Below are positions 45,408-54,234 of a DNA stretch of 64,000 nt, one piece after another. A program made the translations under genes and the position numbers. The notes beneath the pieces are model-generated. The model searched no databases. It was not told the origin of the DNA and worked only from the letters and a program-made list of their open reading frames with translations. The stretch comes from Mucilaginibacter gossypiicola (GTDB lineage Bacteria; Bacteroidota; Bacteroidia; Sphingobacteriales; Sphingobacteriaceae). Location: contig NZ_FOCL01000006.1 in NCBI RefSeq assembly GCF_900110105.1, forward strand, positions 353,384 to 417,383. The letters are read 5' to 3'. Each line of letters begins with the position of its first letter. Positions within the stretch are counted from its first letter, which is position 1.

Positions 45408-46313
45408 TTAAAAAGGTTTGAGTATAGGTACACTATTCCAGGAAGTATCAACCTGAACCGGAAAGTTACTACCGGTATTGTTAGACGTAGCACCTCCAAA
45501 TAAGGTGCCTGTAAAGATGGCTTTCTGATTTACTGCGAGTTTAACATTGTTTATCACTTTAGTTGCGAGAGGCCTATTGCTTGCGTCGTAAGCAATAATA
45601 GTTAAATTAAAGGGGGCAATAGTGTTTAAAACTATTTGGTCTATTGTGAAGTTCGGCTTCTCTTTAAGATTATCTGCAATTGTGTATTTATTTACCCACG
45701 AAGCATTATCAATGACATTTTGGTCAACTAGGTTAACTTTAGGGAGATAATAATGATATTCCTTGGATAAAGCCAACGTAATGTAGCTTGCGTTTTTAGG
45801 TATTGAATCCTGAATTATTACCTCTAAAGCGGCATTAACCCGTTGTAAATTCAAACTTACCGTCAGATCCGAATTGGTAACAGTAAAACTTTGATTAGCA
45901 CAAAATGAATCCTTCCATTGGCCATCATAAGTAGCGTCTAAAACGCTGATAACATAAAAGCGTAACCCCTTTTTTCCTCCCATTGCAAAGGCTTTATAGG
46001 TACCCGGAAATAATTGCTGAGAAGGTATATTTATGGTTGTTAGATTTTTGGTACTGAAAGTGTATACTTTGTCGTTAAAGTTAATGTACAAGGTATCAAT
46101 ATAATTTCTAAAATCAACAGGGTTTACGGTTGAGTTTACTTTTAGCTTGTTGCTATTGCCAATACTTTGCGAAAAGCCGGATGGGTCAATAGTTAGCGTA
46201 ACTGTATGCGCTTTATTATCAGGTGAACCTGGGTCGCTTTTTGAATGCTCTTTTTTGCAGGAGAATGCAGCAACCGTAATAAGCAATATGATAATATTAA
46301 TTTTCTTTCTCAT
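45408..46313 (-). CDS. Lipoprotein, FimB/Mfa2-like (paralogue of next gene)
   Basis: A 301-residue lipoprotein with signal INIIILLITVAAFSC and the post-lipobox KKEHSKSD. A central stretch reads LQRVNAALEVIIQDSIPKNA, the type of strand seen in Bacteroidota FimB/Mfa2-like anchors, with FPGTYKAFAMGG earlier. No catalytic motif is visible. It may be a fimbrial anchor or a surface-exposed adhesin subunit. It shares layout and the SCKKEHS start with the gene 28 bases upstream, so the two form a tandem duplication. Confidence 0.6.
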   Translation of the reverse strand: MRKKINIIILLITVAAFSCKKEHSKSDPGSPDNKAHTVTLTIDPSGFSQSIGNSNKLKVNSTVNPVDFRNYIDTLYINFNDKVYTFSTKNLTTINIPSQQLFPGTYKAFAMGGKKGLRFYVISVLDATYDGQWKDSFCANQSFTVTNSDLTVSLNLQRVNAALEVIIQDSIPKNASYITLALSKEYHYYLPKVNLVDQNVIDNASWVNKYTIADNLKEKPNFTIDQIVLNTIAPFNLTIIAYDASNRPLATKVINNVKLAVNQKAIFTGTLFGGATSNNTGSNFPVQVDTSWNSVPILKPF

Positions 46314-46341
46314 TATCTGATAAATTAATGTTGCCTTACAA

Positions 46342-47253
46342 TTAAAATTTAGTTGTGGTTGTCAGGCCCCAGTCTGGGGTAAGTGTTATTTGGAACACAT
46401 TATTATACTCTGGATCGGCATTTTTGAAAACTTTGCCACTTAAAATAGTAAGCTTATTGCTTTGGCACACAACGTTGCTAATGGCGATAAGAGGGCGCTG
46501 TTTGGTTGCCGATGTTGTTGTTATAGTTACTGAAAAGGGAGAATAGATGTTGTTACAAAAGGCATCCATACTTAAGTTTTTGCCTACATCACTTGCTTTG
46601 AAAGCTTTGACCATTGAATCTGAAAGTGTGGAATTAACATCAATCAAACCCTTATCAAGAAGAAAACTGGTATATGAAATATAACTAACGCGAATTTCTG
46701 TTACGTCGGGAGGAATTGTATCTTGTGAAACCAGTCGCAACTTCCCGTTAATCCGATCAAGCAAGACCTGTTGATTAATCGCAGAGTTGCTGACAGTAAT
46801 TGCCACTTTTTTATAAAAAAGATCGATTTGCTGATTTAGGCCAGTAATTTTAGCTCCTCCGATATCAGAGAGGTTAGTAAAACTATTTATATCAAAGCGT
46901 GTGTTAGTAGCCGCGAATACTACAGTATATGTTCCCGGGAGGTATTCATCATTTATAACACCAAAATTTTTCGAGCTTGTATCCTGAAATAGGGAATGAA
47001 CAAGTTTACCCGAATTATCATAGACCAAATATGCCAGTCGGCCTATGGGGGTTGCACTTGAAGCGGTGTTGGCATTTGTTTGTAGTTTGCTTTTCAGAGC
47101 ATTGGTTTGCACGTTGGAGCTATCTACAGTAAAGGTCACACTGTATTTTTTACCAGTGGTATTGCTGGTATCCTGCGTTTGTGAATGCTCTTTTTTGCAG
47201 GAAAAAACAATCAATACGCTGCCGAGCAACAGGATTAGTGATAGGTTTTTCAT
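46342..47253 (-). CDS. Lipoprotein, FimB/Mfa2-like (paralogue of previous gene)
   Basis: A 303-residue lipoprotein: signal LSLILLLGSVLIVFSC, then KKEHSQTQ. The middle reads LDRINGKLRLVSQDTIPPDV, matching its neighbour in position and pattern. It has an early domain with LAYLVYDNSGKLVHSLFQD and YLPGTYTVVFAAT. No function can be assigned with confidence; a surface fimbrial-type anchor is the best guess. It is first in a two-gene minus-strand unit. Confidence 0.6.
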   Translation of the reverse strand: MKNLSLILLLGSVLIVFSCKKEHSQTQDTSNTTGKKYSVTFTVDSSNVQTNALKSKLQTNANTASSATPIGRLAYLVYDNSGKLVHSLFQDTSSKNFGVINDEYLPGTYTVVFAATNTRFDINSFTNLSDIGGAKITGLNQQIDLFYKKVAITVSNSAINQQVLLDRINGKLRLVSQDTIPPDVTEIRVSYISYTSFLLDKGLIDVNSTLSDSMVKAFKASDVGKNLSMDAFCNNIYSPFSVTITTTSATKQRPLIAISNVVCQSNKLTILSGKVFKNADPEYNNVFQITLTPDWGLTTTTKF

Positions 47254-47323
47254 TTTTAAATATTTATATAAAAATACCAGTTATTGAGTTATCTTCAAAT
47301 AAATCAAGTATTTAAATTATAAA

Positions 47324-47331
47324 CAAAAGTA
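47324..47331 (-). promoter_or_regulatory. -7 element for the lipoprotein pair
   Basis: On the minus strand this reads TACTTTTG, matching TAnnTTTG, about 70 bases upstream of the first lipoprotein start. No well-spaced TTG box was found. Confidence 0.4.
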
Positions 47332-47454
47332 AGGTACTTTTAGCGACCGGGAGTTTTTTTATTTGTAACAAAGTAATTGCAATGATGGTTGTTAAAAATC
47401 AAATCTCTTCGGTTTTTTGTGCTTACTTAGCTGTAGCAGGAGCCGGGTTGATAT

Positions 47455-47503
47455 AAATAAAAGCCCGATAACAATCTGATCAAGTCAGGTACATTATCGG
47501 GCA
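47455..47503 (-). terminator. Terminator after cysN
   Basis: GCCCGATAA (47464-47472) and TTATCGGGC (47495-47503) form a 9-bp stem; read on the minus strand it is followed by TTTTATTTAT. It closes the cysD-cysN unit. Confidence 0.75.
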
Positions 47504-47541
47504 AAATATTTTAATCAAAAATCTCCTTTCGGATACTGGGG

Positions 47542-48783
47542 TTACAAGAACGTTCCTGCCGCTACAGTTTCATTAGTTGATTCATCAACCAGGATCAACG
47601 AACCGGTAATGCGGTTTTTGCGATATTCATCGAAAACTACAGGTTGGGTAGTACGTAAACGGATCTTCACCATTTCATTCATCTTGATATCGGTATTTTC
47701 TTCCTGTTTCTCAAGTGTGTTGATATCCAGTTTATAATAAACTTCTTTAATGATCGACATTACCTCGCGGGTGGTGGTTTTAAGGTGATATTTAGCACCC
47801 GGGCGCGGACTACGTGTGGCCATCCAGCAAATCATTGCATCAAGGTCCTGGCTCACTTGTGGCTCACTATCGTCTTTTACAAGCATATCACCGCGGCTCA
47901 CATCAATATCATCCACTAAAGTAATAGAAACCGACATTGGTGCAAATGCTTCCTCAACCGGGCCCGAATAAGTATCGATAGATTTGATGGTCGACGTTAG
48001 CCCTGAAGGCAATACGGTGATCTTATCGCCTGGCCTGAAAATACCACCTGCTATGCGACCGGCATAGCCACGATAGTCATGATACTCATCGGCATGCGGG
48101 CGAATAACGGTTTGAACCGGGAAACGTGCGTCTGAGTGGTTTTCATCGCTGGCTATGTGGATCGTCTCCAGCGTATGCAGCAAGCTTTCACCTTTGTACC
48201 ATGGCATGTTTTCTGAATCGTTTACAACGTTATCACCGGCTAAAGCACTGATAGGTACAAAACGGATATCTTTAACATCAATTTTTGCAGCAAAAGCTTC
48301 GTATTGCTCAACTACTTTGTTAAAAGCTTCTTCGCTGTAATCAACCAGGTCCATTTTGTTTACACAAACAATAATGTGAGGTATTTTTAACAACGATGCA
48401 ATGAATGAGTGGCGGCAGGTTTGCTCAACTACGCCTTTACGGGCATCAATAAGTACCAGCGCAAGGTTAGCGGTGGAAGCGCCGGTTACCATATTACGGG
48501 TATATTGGATATGCCCGGGGGTATCGGCAATAATAAATTTGCGTTTGGGGGTTGCAAAGTAACGGTAAGCTACGTCGATAGTAATACCCTGCTCGCGTTC
48601 TGAACGTAAACCATCGGTTAGTAATGAAAGATCAACATGCTGAAGCCCTTTGCGTTCGCTCGATTGTTTTACAGCTTCCATCTGATCTTCAAAGATGGAT
48701 TTTGAATCGTACAGTAAGCGCCCTATAAGAGTGCTTTTCCCATCGTCAACACTACCTGCTGTAGTAAAACGTAATAATTCCAT
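47542..48783 (-). CDS. cysN: Sulfate adenylyltransferase subunit 1 (GTPase)
   Basis: A 413-residue EF-Tu-like GTPase that pairs with CysD to make APS from sulfate and ATP. G1 is GSVDDGKST, G3 DTPGH, G4 NKMD, followed by a beta-barrel domain. It starts MELLRFTTAGSVDDG and lacks a fused CysC kinase (normal CysN length). The gap after cysD is 56 bases. In this setting APS may feed either sulfur assimilation or PAPS for EPS sulfation; no reductase, kinase or sulfotransferase is visible in the window. Confidence 0.95.
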   Translation of the reverse strand: MELLRFTTAGSVDDGKSTLIGRLLYDSKSIFEDQMEAVKQSSERKGLQHVDLSLLTDGLRSEREQGITIDVAYRYFATPKRKFIIADTPGHIQYTRNMVTGASTANLALVLIDARKGVVEQTCRHSFIASLLKIPHIIVCVNKMDLVDYSEEAFNKVVEQYEAFAAKIDVKDIRFVPISALAGDNVVNDSENMPWYKGESLLHTLETIHIASDENHSDARFPVQTVIRPHADEYHDYRGYAGRIAGGIFRPGDKITVLPSGLTSTIKSIDTYSGPVEEAFAPMSVSITLVDDIDVSRGDMLVKDDSEPQVSQDLDAMICWMATRSPRPGAKYHLKTTTREVMSIIKEVYYKLDINTLEKQEENTDIKMNEMVKIRLRTTQPVVFDEYRKNRITGSLILVDESTNETVAAGTFL

Positions 48784-48839
48784 TGTGGTGGTATAATTTT
48801 GCTCCGGGCTTAACGCCTGAAGACTTATTGAATCAAAAT

Positions 48840-49745
48840 TTAAAAATAGCCTTGTTTTTTCCTGTCTTCCATCGACGTATCTGAGCGTTTGTCATCACTG
48901 CGGTTACCACGTTCGGTACTGCGGGTGGCAGATACTTCGGCAACTATCTTCTCCAGGGTATCAGCGTCAGATTCAATACCGCCGGTGATGGTGATATCGC
49001 CCAGGGTACGGAAACGCATAAGTTTGTTTTCGATAGTTTCGCCATCGCGAAGCTGCAGAAACTCTGATGCTGGCAACCAGGTATTGTCGCGGTAAACGGC
49101 ATCACGCTGGTGCGCAAAGTATAACGAAGGTATGGCTATGTTTTCCTGTAAAATATAGTTCCAAATATCCATCTCGGTCCAGTTACTGATCGGGAACACG
49201 CGAAAATGTTCGCCCATGCGTTTGCGGCCGTTAAAGATATTCCAAAGCTCGGGGCGCTGGTTTTTGGGGTCCCACTGGCCAAATTCATCACGGTGACTGA
49301 AAAAACGCTCTTTAGCGCGTGCCTTTTCCTCGTCGCGGCGTGCGCCACCTATAGCCGCATCTATCTTATGGCTTTCAATGGTATCAAGCAGGGTTACTAT
49401 TTGCAGCTCATTACGACTTGCATTGATGCCACTTTCCTCAACTGCGCGGCCTTTGTTAATTGATTCCTGAACCGAACCAACAATAAGTTGTACGCCAAGG
49501 TTGTCAACCAGTTTATCCCTGAACTCCATTGTTTCGGGAAAATTATGACCAGTATCAATATGAATTAGCGGCATAGGGATCTTAGCCGGCCAGAATGCCT
49601 TTTTTGCCAGGTGCGTTACAACAATAGAGTCTTTCCCGCCCGAAAACAGGATGGCAGGACGATCAAACTGTGCAACCACTTCCCTGATAACGTAAATGGC
49701 CTCTGATTCTAATTCCTGCAGATGAGTAAGATAATATTTATGCAT
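48840..49745 (-). CDS. cysD: Sulfate adenylyltransferase subunit 2
   Basis: A 301-residue PP-loop enzyme with SGGKDSIVVTHLAKKAF (the PP-motif), HIDTGHNFPETMEFRD, and GGARRDEEKARAKERFFS. It forms ATP sulfurylase with CysN, the next gene. The C-terminal end RSDDKRSDTSMEDRKKQGYF is typical. It lies divergently from rfbA. No sulfur-responsive riboswitch is visible upstream. Confidence 0.95.
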   Translation of the reverse strand: MHKYYLTHLQELESEAIYVIREVVAQFDRPAILFSGGKDSIVVTHLAKKAFWPAKIPMPLIHIDTGHNFPETMEFRDKLVDNLGVQLIVGSVQESINKGRAVEESGINASRNELQIVTLLDTIESHKIDAAIGGARRDEEKARAKERFFSHRDEFGQWDPKNQRPELWNIFNGRKRMGEHFRVFPISNWTEMDIWNYILQENIAIPSLYFAHQRDAVYRDNTWLPASEFLQLRDGETIENKLMRFRTLGDITITGGIESDADTLEKIVAEVSATRSTERGNRSDDKRSDTSMEDRKKQGYF

Positions 49746-50022
49746 TTTAACGATAAAAACCCTGCTAACCCCACCTAAATAGTAGAGTTTTGCATTTAAA
49801 TTGCAATTATACGCAATTATGCCAATTTTAATGCTATCTATTTGGAATTTAACACATGAAGTTTGTTATAGCAATCAGGTATATGTTAAACAAAGCAGTA
49901 ATGTTTTGCGTAAACCGAAAAGCTGAAAAAAATATTTATTTTAGCTGAAAGCTATTACCGGATTTAAACAATAATTATAAAATAGCACACAAATAGGCAT
50001 ACCAAAAAAAACATACATATTT

Positions 50023-50886
50023 ATGAAAGGAATTATTTTAGCAGGCGGCTCGGGTACACGTTTATACCCTATTACCAGGGCCATAAGTAAGCAATTGATG
50101 CCTATTTATGATAAACCGATGATTTATTATCCGCTGTCGGTTTTAATGCAGGCAGATATAAGAGAAATACTGATCATTACTACTGCCGAAGATAATCCAG
50201 GGTTTAAACGCTTATTGGGTGATGGTGCAGAACTTGGTTGCAAATTTGAATATGCTATTCAGGAGAAACCAAACGGACTTGCCCAGGCTTTTGTTATCGG
50301 CGAGCAATTTATTGGCAATGATAAAGTAGCATTAATATTGGGCGATAACATATTTTATGGAACAGGGTTTAACGAATTGATCCGCAGCTTCAATGACGTT
50401 GATGGTGCTGCCATTTTTGCTTACCACGTGGCTGATCCTGAGCGTTACGGCGTGGTTGAGTTTGACTCGGAGTTCAGGGCATTGTCAATTGAAGAAAAGC
50501 CTTTGCAACCGAAATCGAAATTTGCAGTACCCGGCCTCTATTTCTATGATAATTCGGTAATTCAGATAGCTAAAGATCTTGAACCATCGCCCCGTGGAGA
50601 GTATGAAATTACCGACGTTAACAAATTTTACCTTGAACAGGGTAATTTACACGTTGGCGTGATGGATAAAGGGACAGCCTGGTTAGATACCGGTACGTTT
50701 GATTCTTTGAGCGATGCTACAGAATATGTACGCGTAATAGAAAAACGTCAATCGACAAAAATTGGCTGTATTGAGGAAGTTGCTTATCGCCGCGGGTTTA
50801 TTAATGACGATCAGCTGCAGCTATTGGTTAATAAATACCTTAAAAGCGGTTACGGCAAATACTTGCAAAGCTTATTACCACAATAA
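50023..50886 (+). CDS. rfbA: Glucose-1-phosphate thymidylyltransferase
   Basis: A 287-residue nucleotidyltransferase. KGIILAGGSGTRLYPITRAI holds the signature loop, with KQLMPIYDKPMIYYPLSVL and ILGDNIFYG following. It makes dTDP-glucose, the first step to dTDP-rhamnose. It is separated from rfbCD by the lipoprotein pair and cysDN, and rfbB is missing from the window. It ends 2 bases before the convergent miaA stop, with no terminator between. Confidence 0.96.
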   Translation: MKGIILAGGSGTRLYPITRAISKQLMPIYDKPMIYYPLSVLMQADIREILIITTAEDNPGFKRLLGDGAELGCKFEYAIQEKPNGLAQAFVIGEQFIGNDKVALILGDNIFYGTGFNELIRSFNDVDGAAIFAYHVADPERYGVVEFDSEFRALSIEEKPLQPKSKFAVPGLYFYDNSVIQIAKDLEPSPRGEYEITDVNKFYLEQGNLHVGVMDKGTAWLDTGTFDSLSDATEYVRVIEKRQSTKIGCIEEVAYRRGFINDDQLQLLVNKYLKSGYGKYLQSLLPQ

Positions 50887-50888
50887 AT

Positions 50889-51809
50889 TTATGCCGGTGT
50901 TTCAATTGTTTTGATCATTTGATCGATAACATCGGGGGCACCGGCATCAAACCAAATAAAATCTTTATCTTTTCTGAACCAGGTAAGCTGCCTTTTGGCA
51001 AAACGCCTGGTATTTTGTTTTATAAGCAGTAGCGCTTCGTCAAGGCTGTTCTTGCCATCAAAGTAATCGAACAATTCTGAATAGCCAACCGTATTTAAAG
51101 CATTCAATTGGCGATGGGGCAGGAGGCCTTTTACTTCTTCAACCAAGCCTTGTTTAGCCATCAGATCCACGCGCAGGTTTATACGTTCATATAATTTTTC
51201 GCGGGGCATATCAAGGGCCAGTTTGATAACATTAAACGGCCGCTTATTTATGGTGGCGTTGCGATAGGATGAAAACGGTTTACCCGATGTTTCAAAAACT
51301 TCTAACGCCCTGATGATGCGCTGTGGGTTATTAAGATCAACCAGGGTATAGTAATCTGGGTCTACCTGTTTTAGCTTTTCCTGCAAGGGTATGATCCCTT
51401 CTTCTTCCAGTTGCCGGTTTAGTTTTTCGCGTATTGAAATATCGGCGACGGGCAAATCATCAAAGCCTTCACAAATAGCCTTAACGTATAAGCCTGATCC
51501 TCCGGCCAGGATAACCTTATCATGTACGTTAAAAAGTTCATTTAACAGGGTTAGGCCCTGCTTTTCAAAGTCGCCGACAGAAAAACTTTCAGATATCGAA
51601 TGCGAATTAATGAAATAGTGTTTAGCTGCTGCTAACTCGCCCTCGTTGGGTTTGGCAGTACCGATACTCATTTCCCTGAAAAACTGCCTTGAATCTGCCG
51701 AAACCACTACCGTACTGAAGTGCTGGGCCAACTCGATAGCCGCAGCCGTTTTGCCCACAGCGGTAGGCCCGGCAACTACGATAAGGGTGGGGGGAGTTTG
51801 GGAGTTCAT
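50889..51809 (-). CDS. miaA: tRNA dimethylallyltransferase
   Basis: A 306-residue enzyme that adds dimethylallyl to A37 of tRNAs reading UNN codons. VVAGPTAVGKTAAAIELA is the P-loop, SADSRQFFREMSIGTAKP the substrate-binding motif, and TRRFAKRQLTWFRKD the tRNA-binding C-terminal motif. The length is normal. It sits convergent to rfbA. A large palindrome lies upstream. Confidence 0.96.
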   Translation of the reverse strand: MNSQTPPTLIVVAGPTAVGKTAAAIELAQHFSTVVVSADSRQFFREMSIGTAKPNEGELAAAKHYFINSHSISESFSVGDFEKQGLTLLNELFNVHDKVILAGGSGLYVKAICEGFDDLPVADISIREKLNRQLEEEGIIPLQEKLKQVDPDYYTLVDLNNPQRIIRALEVFETSGKPFSSYRNATINKRPFNVIKLALDMPREKLYERINLRVDLMAKQGLVEEVKGLLPHRQLNALNTVGYSELFDYFDGKNSLDEALLLIKQNTRRFAKRQLTWFRKDKDFIWFDAGAPDVIDQMIKTIETPA

Positions 51810-51822
51810 AAAGGTATAAAAG

Positions 51823-51915
51823 CGTCATTGCGAGGTACGAAGCAATCCCCGAGTGGCAGAGCGGCTATAATAGCTCAACTGTCCTAAAGAAATTGCTTCG
51901 TACCTCGCAATGACG
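51823..51915. repeat. Large perfect inverted repeat, 24-bp arms
   Basis: The 24-base arm (51823-51846, CGTCATTGCGAGG...) has an exact reverse complement at 51892-51915, with 45 bases between. The CATTGCGAGG / CGAAGCAAT type of sequence occurs as a dispersed palindromic repeat in many bacteria. It lies between miaA and the next gene on the minus strand. There is no ORF inside. Confidence 0.9.
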
Positions 51916-51939
51916 GAGTAATTGATATTGTAGGGTCAA

Positions 51940-52599
51940 TTAATAATCGTCGCTGCCTCCTCTGCCCGGTCTTTCATCATCATCAAAGCCTTCATCGTCG
52001 CTAAATTCGTTGCCGAATTCATCTTCTTCCTCTTCTTCTTCGCCGCCGCTGTGCTTTTCTTCCGGCAGGTCATCTGTATCTGTAACTTCCGAAAAATCTT
52101 CAGCATCCTCCGGGTTGAAGGCCATTTCGTTCAGGAAGTCGAAATCTTCGGTAGTTGGTGGTAAAACTGTCGGGTTAAATGCATTGCCGAATTGTTTAGG
52201 CGCTTCGCCAACTGATTTTACAACAGCGGGGTAAGTTGTGCCCGGCGTTTCATCCAAAATGATTTTCATCAGTTCAACATGAAAATCAAACGGACGATCG
52301 AAATTGAATGTATAGTAAAATTTTTGATGCGGATCATCAATAAAGCTTAATAGTTTTACTTTATTCATTAAGGAAACGCCGCGGTCAATACGCCTTTGGT
52401 TAGGCAGGTAAGTTATTTCTTCACCTTTGGTCCACTGATCATTGCTGATATAAAAGGATGAAGAAAATTCCGGATTATAACCGGTTGACTGATGAATTGC
52501 GCGGTGAAGATCTTCGAAAGTTTGATTTGATTTTACATCAATTTCTCTCGTAACGTCATCGTAGTCTTCAAAAGTAACCCTGAACCTGTATAGTGCCAT
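51940..52599 (-). CDS. Plasmid pRiA4b ORF-3-like domain protein with acidic tail
   Basis: A 219-residue protein. It starts MALYRFRVTFEDYDDVTREI, then FEDLHRAIHQSTGYNPEFSS and YISNDQWTKGEEITYL, the pattern of the pRiA4b ORF-3-like domain (about 1-115). The last 50 residues are very acidic (clusters of Asp/Glu). The domain is found on chromosomes and plasmids; its function is not established. It is upstream of the CCA enzyme in transcription order reversed (41 bases away). The name does not imply a plasmid origin here. Confidence 0.75.
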   Translation of the reverse strand: MALYRFRVTFEDYDDVTREIDVKSNQTFEDLHRAIHQSTGYNPEFSSSFYISNDQWTKGEEITYLPNQRRIDRGVSLMNKVKLLSFIDDPHQKFYYTFNFDRPFDFHVELMKIILDETPGTTYPAVVKSVGEAPKQFGNAFNPTVLPPTTEDFDFLNEMAFNPEDAEDFSEVTDTDDLPEEKHSGGEEEEEEDEFGNEFSDDEGFDDDERPGRGGSDDY

Positions 52600-52640
52600 T
52601 GCTTATCGTAGATTTTGGACAAAAATAATAATGTTTTAAT

Positions 52641-54053
52641 TTAATTTGGGGTAGTCACAACTTTTAAGCCAATTTCCAGGCCTTTGCTTATTGTAAAGCT
52701 CAATGCAGCTTCGCGATTGTTAGGGATTTCGCCTTCCAGTATAGCTTCGCGGATTTGATTTTTGATTATGCCTACCTCGCGGCCTTCTTTTATACCAAAT
52801 ATGGTCATGATATCATTACCGGTAACCGGCGGTTGCCAGTTGCGAATGCTATCGCGCTCCTCAACATCTTTTAATTTTTGTTGAACAAGCTCAAAATTGT
52901 TACGATATTTTTTAACCTTATATTCATTTTTAGTAGTGATGTCTGCTTTACACAACAACATCAAGGCCTCAATATCCTCTCCTGCATCAAAAAGTAAACG
53001 CCGCACTGCCGAATCGGTAACTATTGATTGTGAAAGCACAATAGGCCTTAAATGCAGCTGTACCAGTTTCTGTACCTGCTTCATTTTTTCATTGAGCGGT
53101 AGCTTAAGCTGTGCAAATATCTTGGGCACCATGCGTGCGCCGCGATCTTCATGGCCATGAAAGGTCCAACCATGGCCGGGCTCAAAACGTTTGGTGGCCG
53201 GTTTGGCAATATCATGTAATATAGCCGCCCAGCGTAGCCAAAGGTCGTCGGTGGTTTCGCAGATGTTATCGAGCACCTGTAGTGTATGGTAAAAGTTATC
53301 CTTATGGCCTTTGCCATCCACATAATCAACCCCATACAGGGCAACCATCTGCGGGAAAATCTTATGCAGCAGTCCGGTATCAAACAAGTAATTAAAACCA
53401 ATGGATGGTACCGGCGAAAGGATGATCTTGTTCAACTCATCGGTAATACGCTCCTGTGATATGATACTGATCCTGTCGGCAGTAGTTTTGATAGCCTCAA
53501 CGGCAATGTCATCTATACGGAAGTTGAGCTGCGTAGCAAACCTGATGGCACGCATCATACGCAGCGGATCGTCAGAAAAAGTTTCGTTGGGATTAAGTGG
53601 CGTACGGATCAGCTTGTTTTCCAGATCGGCGATGCCGTTAAACGGATCAAGCAGTTCGCCAAATGAATCGGGGTGAAGTGAAATGGCCAGCGCATTGATG
53701 GTAAAATCGCGGCGTTTCTGGTCGTCTTCCAAAGTGCCGTTCTCCACAATAGGTTTACGCGAATCGCGGCGATATGATTCTTTGCGGGCACCAACAAATT
53801 CTACCTCAAGATCGCGGTATTTGAGCGAGGCTGTACCAAAGTTTTTATAAACCGCCAGTTTAACTTTAAGCGTATTTGCAACGGCTTCGGCAAAAGCTAT
53901 CCCATTGCCAATAATTACAATATCAATATCCTTCGAGGGGCGGTTCAGGAAAATATCGCGCACAAAACCTCCTATAGCATAAGCCTGTACATTTTGTTCG
54001 CCCGCCAAACGGGATATAACAGAAAATACGGGATGCCTGAGGTGTTGCTGCAT
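52641..54053 (-). CDS. cca: CCA tRNA nucleotidyltransferase with HD domain
   Basis: A 470-residue class II nucleotidyltransferase. The head domain reads AYAIGGFVRDIFLNRPSKDI with the GG and DxD (DIDIV) motifs; RRDFTINALAISL and RMMRAIRFATQL complete the active site. A C-terminal HD domain contains RWAAILHDIAKPATKRF. It adds or repairs the 3' CCA of tRNAs. That agrees with the tRNA genes here, none of which encodes a full CCA. Confidence 0.93.
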   Translation of the reverse strand: MQQHLRHPVFSVISRLAGEQNVQAYAIGGFVRDIFLNRPSKDIDIVIIGNGIAFAEAVANTLKVKLAVYKNFGTASLKYRDLEVEFVGARKESYRRDSRKPIVENGTLEDDQKRRDFTINALAISLHPDSFGELLDPFNGIADLENKLIRTPLNPNETFSDDPLRMMRAIRFATQLNFRIDDIAVEAIKTTADRISIISQERITDELNKIILSPVPSIGFNYLFDTGLLHKIFPQMVALYGVDYVDGKGHKDNFYHTLQVLDNICETTDDLWLRWAAILHDIAKPATKRFEPGHGWTFHGHEDRGARMVPKIFAQLKLPLNEKMKQVQKLVQLHLRPIVLSQSIVTDSAVRRLLFDAGEDIEALMLLCKADITTKNEYKVKKYRNNFELVQQKLKDVEERDSIRNWQPPVTGNDIMTIFGIKEGREVGIIKNQIREAILEGEIPNNREAALSFTISKGLEIGLKVVTTPN

Positions 54054-54113
54054 AGTTTGATGCTTAAAAACGCTAATAAGGGTACAAAGGTAAGATTAAT
54101 TGGTAACTATGCA

Positions 54114-54136
54114 GCCTGTAGTTACAAACTACAGGC
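54114..54136. repeat. Short palindrome between cca and the Sua5-like gene
   Basis: GCCTGTAGTT (54114-54123) and AACTACAGGC (54127-54136) pair around loop ACA. A second small palindrome built on GAAGTTGGAAACTTC follows. It resembles dispersed intergenic repeats of the phylum; no T-run is present. Confidence 0.7.
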
Positions 54137-54210
54137 ATAATGGCCAGAAGTTGGAAACTTCCGACAGCGGTTCAGTAGCGCCTTTTATATGTTGGCCGAT
54201 TAATCCTAAT

Positions 54211-54234
54211 CTCTGATCTCCAACCTCTGATCTC
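54211..54234. repeat. Direct word repeat CTCTGATCTC next to the Sua5-like gene
   Basis: Two exact copies (54211-54220 and 54225-54234) with a 14-base period sit at the 3' edge of the Sua5-like gene. The matching opposite arm was not found nearby, so this could be a half element of the word-repeat type. Confidence 0.5.

Noticed and set aside
49746..50022. Sulfur-responsive riboswitch upstream of cysD
   Set aside because: No conserved riboswitch core or terminator/antiterminator pair could be seen in this divergent region.
51940..52599. Evidence of a plasmid or mobile element
   Set aside because: The domain name comes from pRiA4b, but no transposase, integrase or terminal repeats accompany the gene. 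No insertion sequence was found anywhere in the window.
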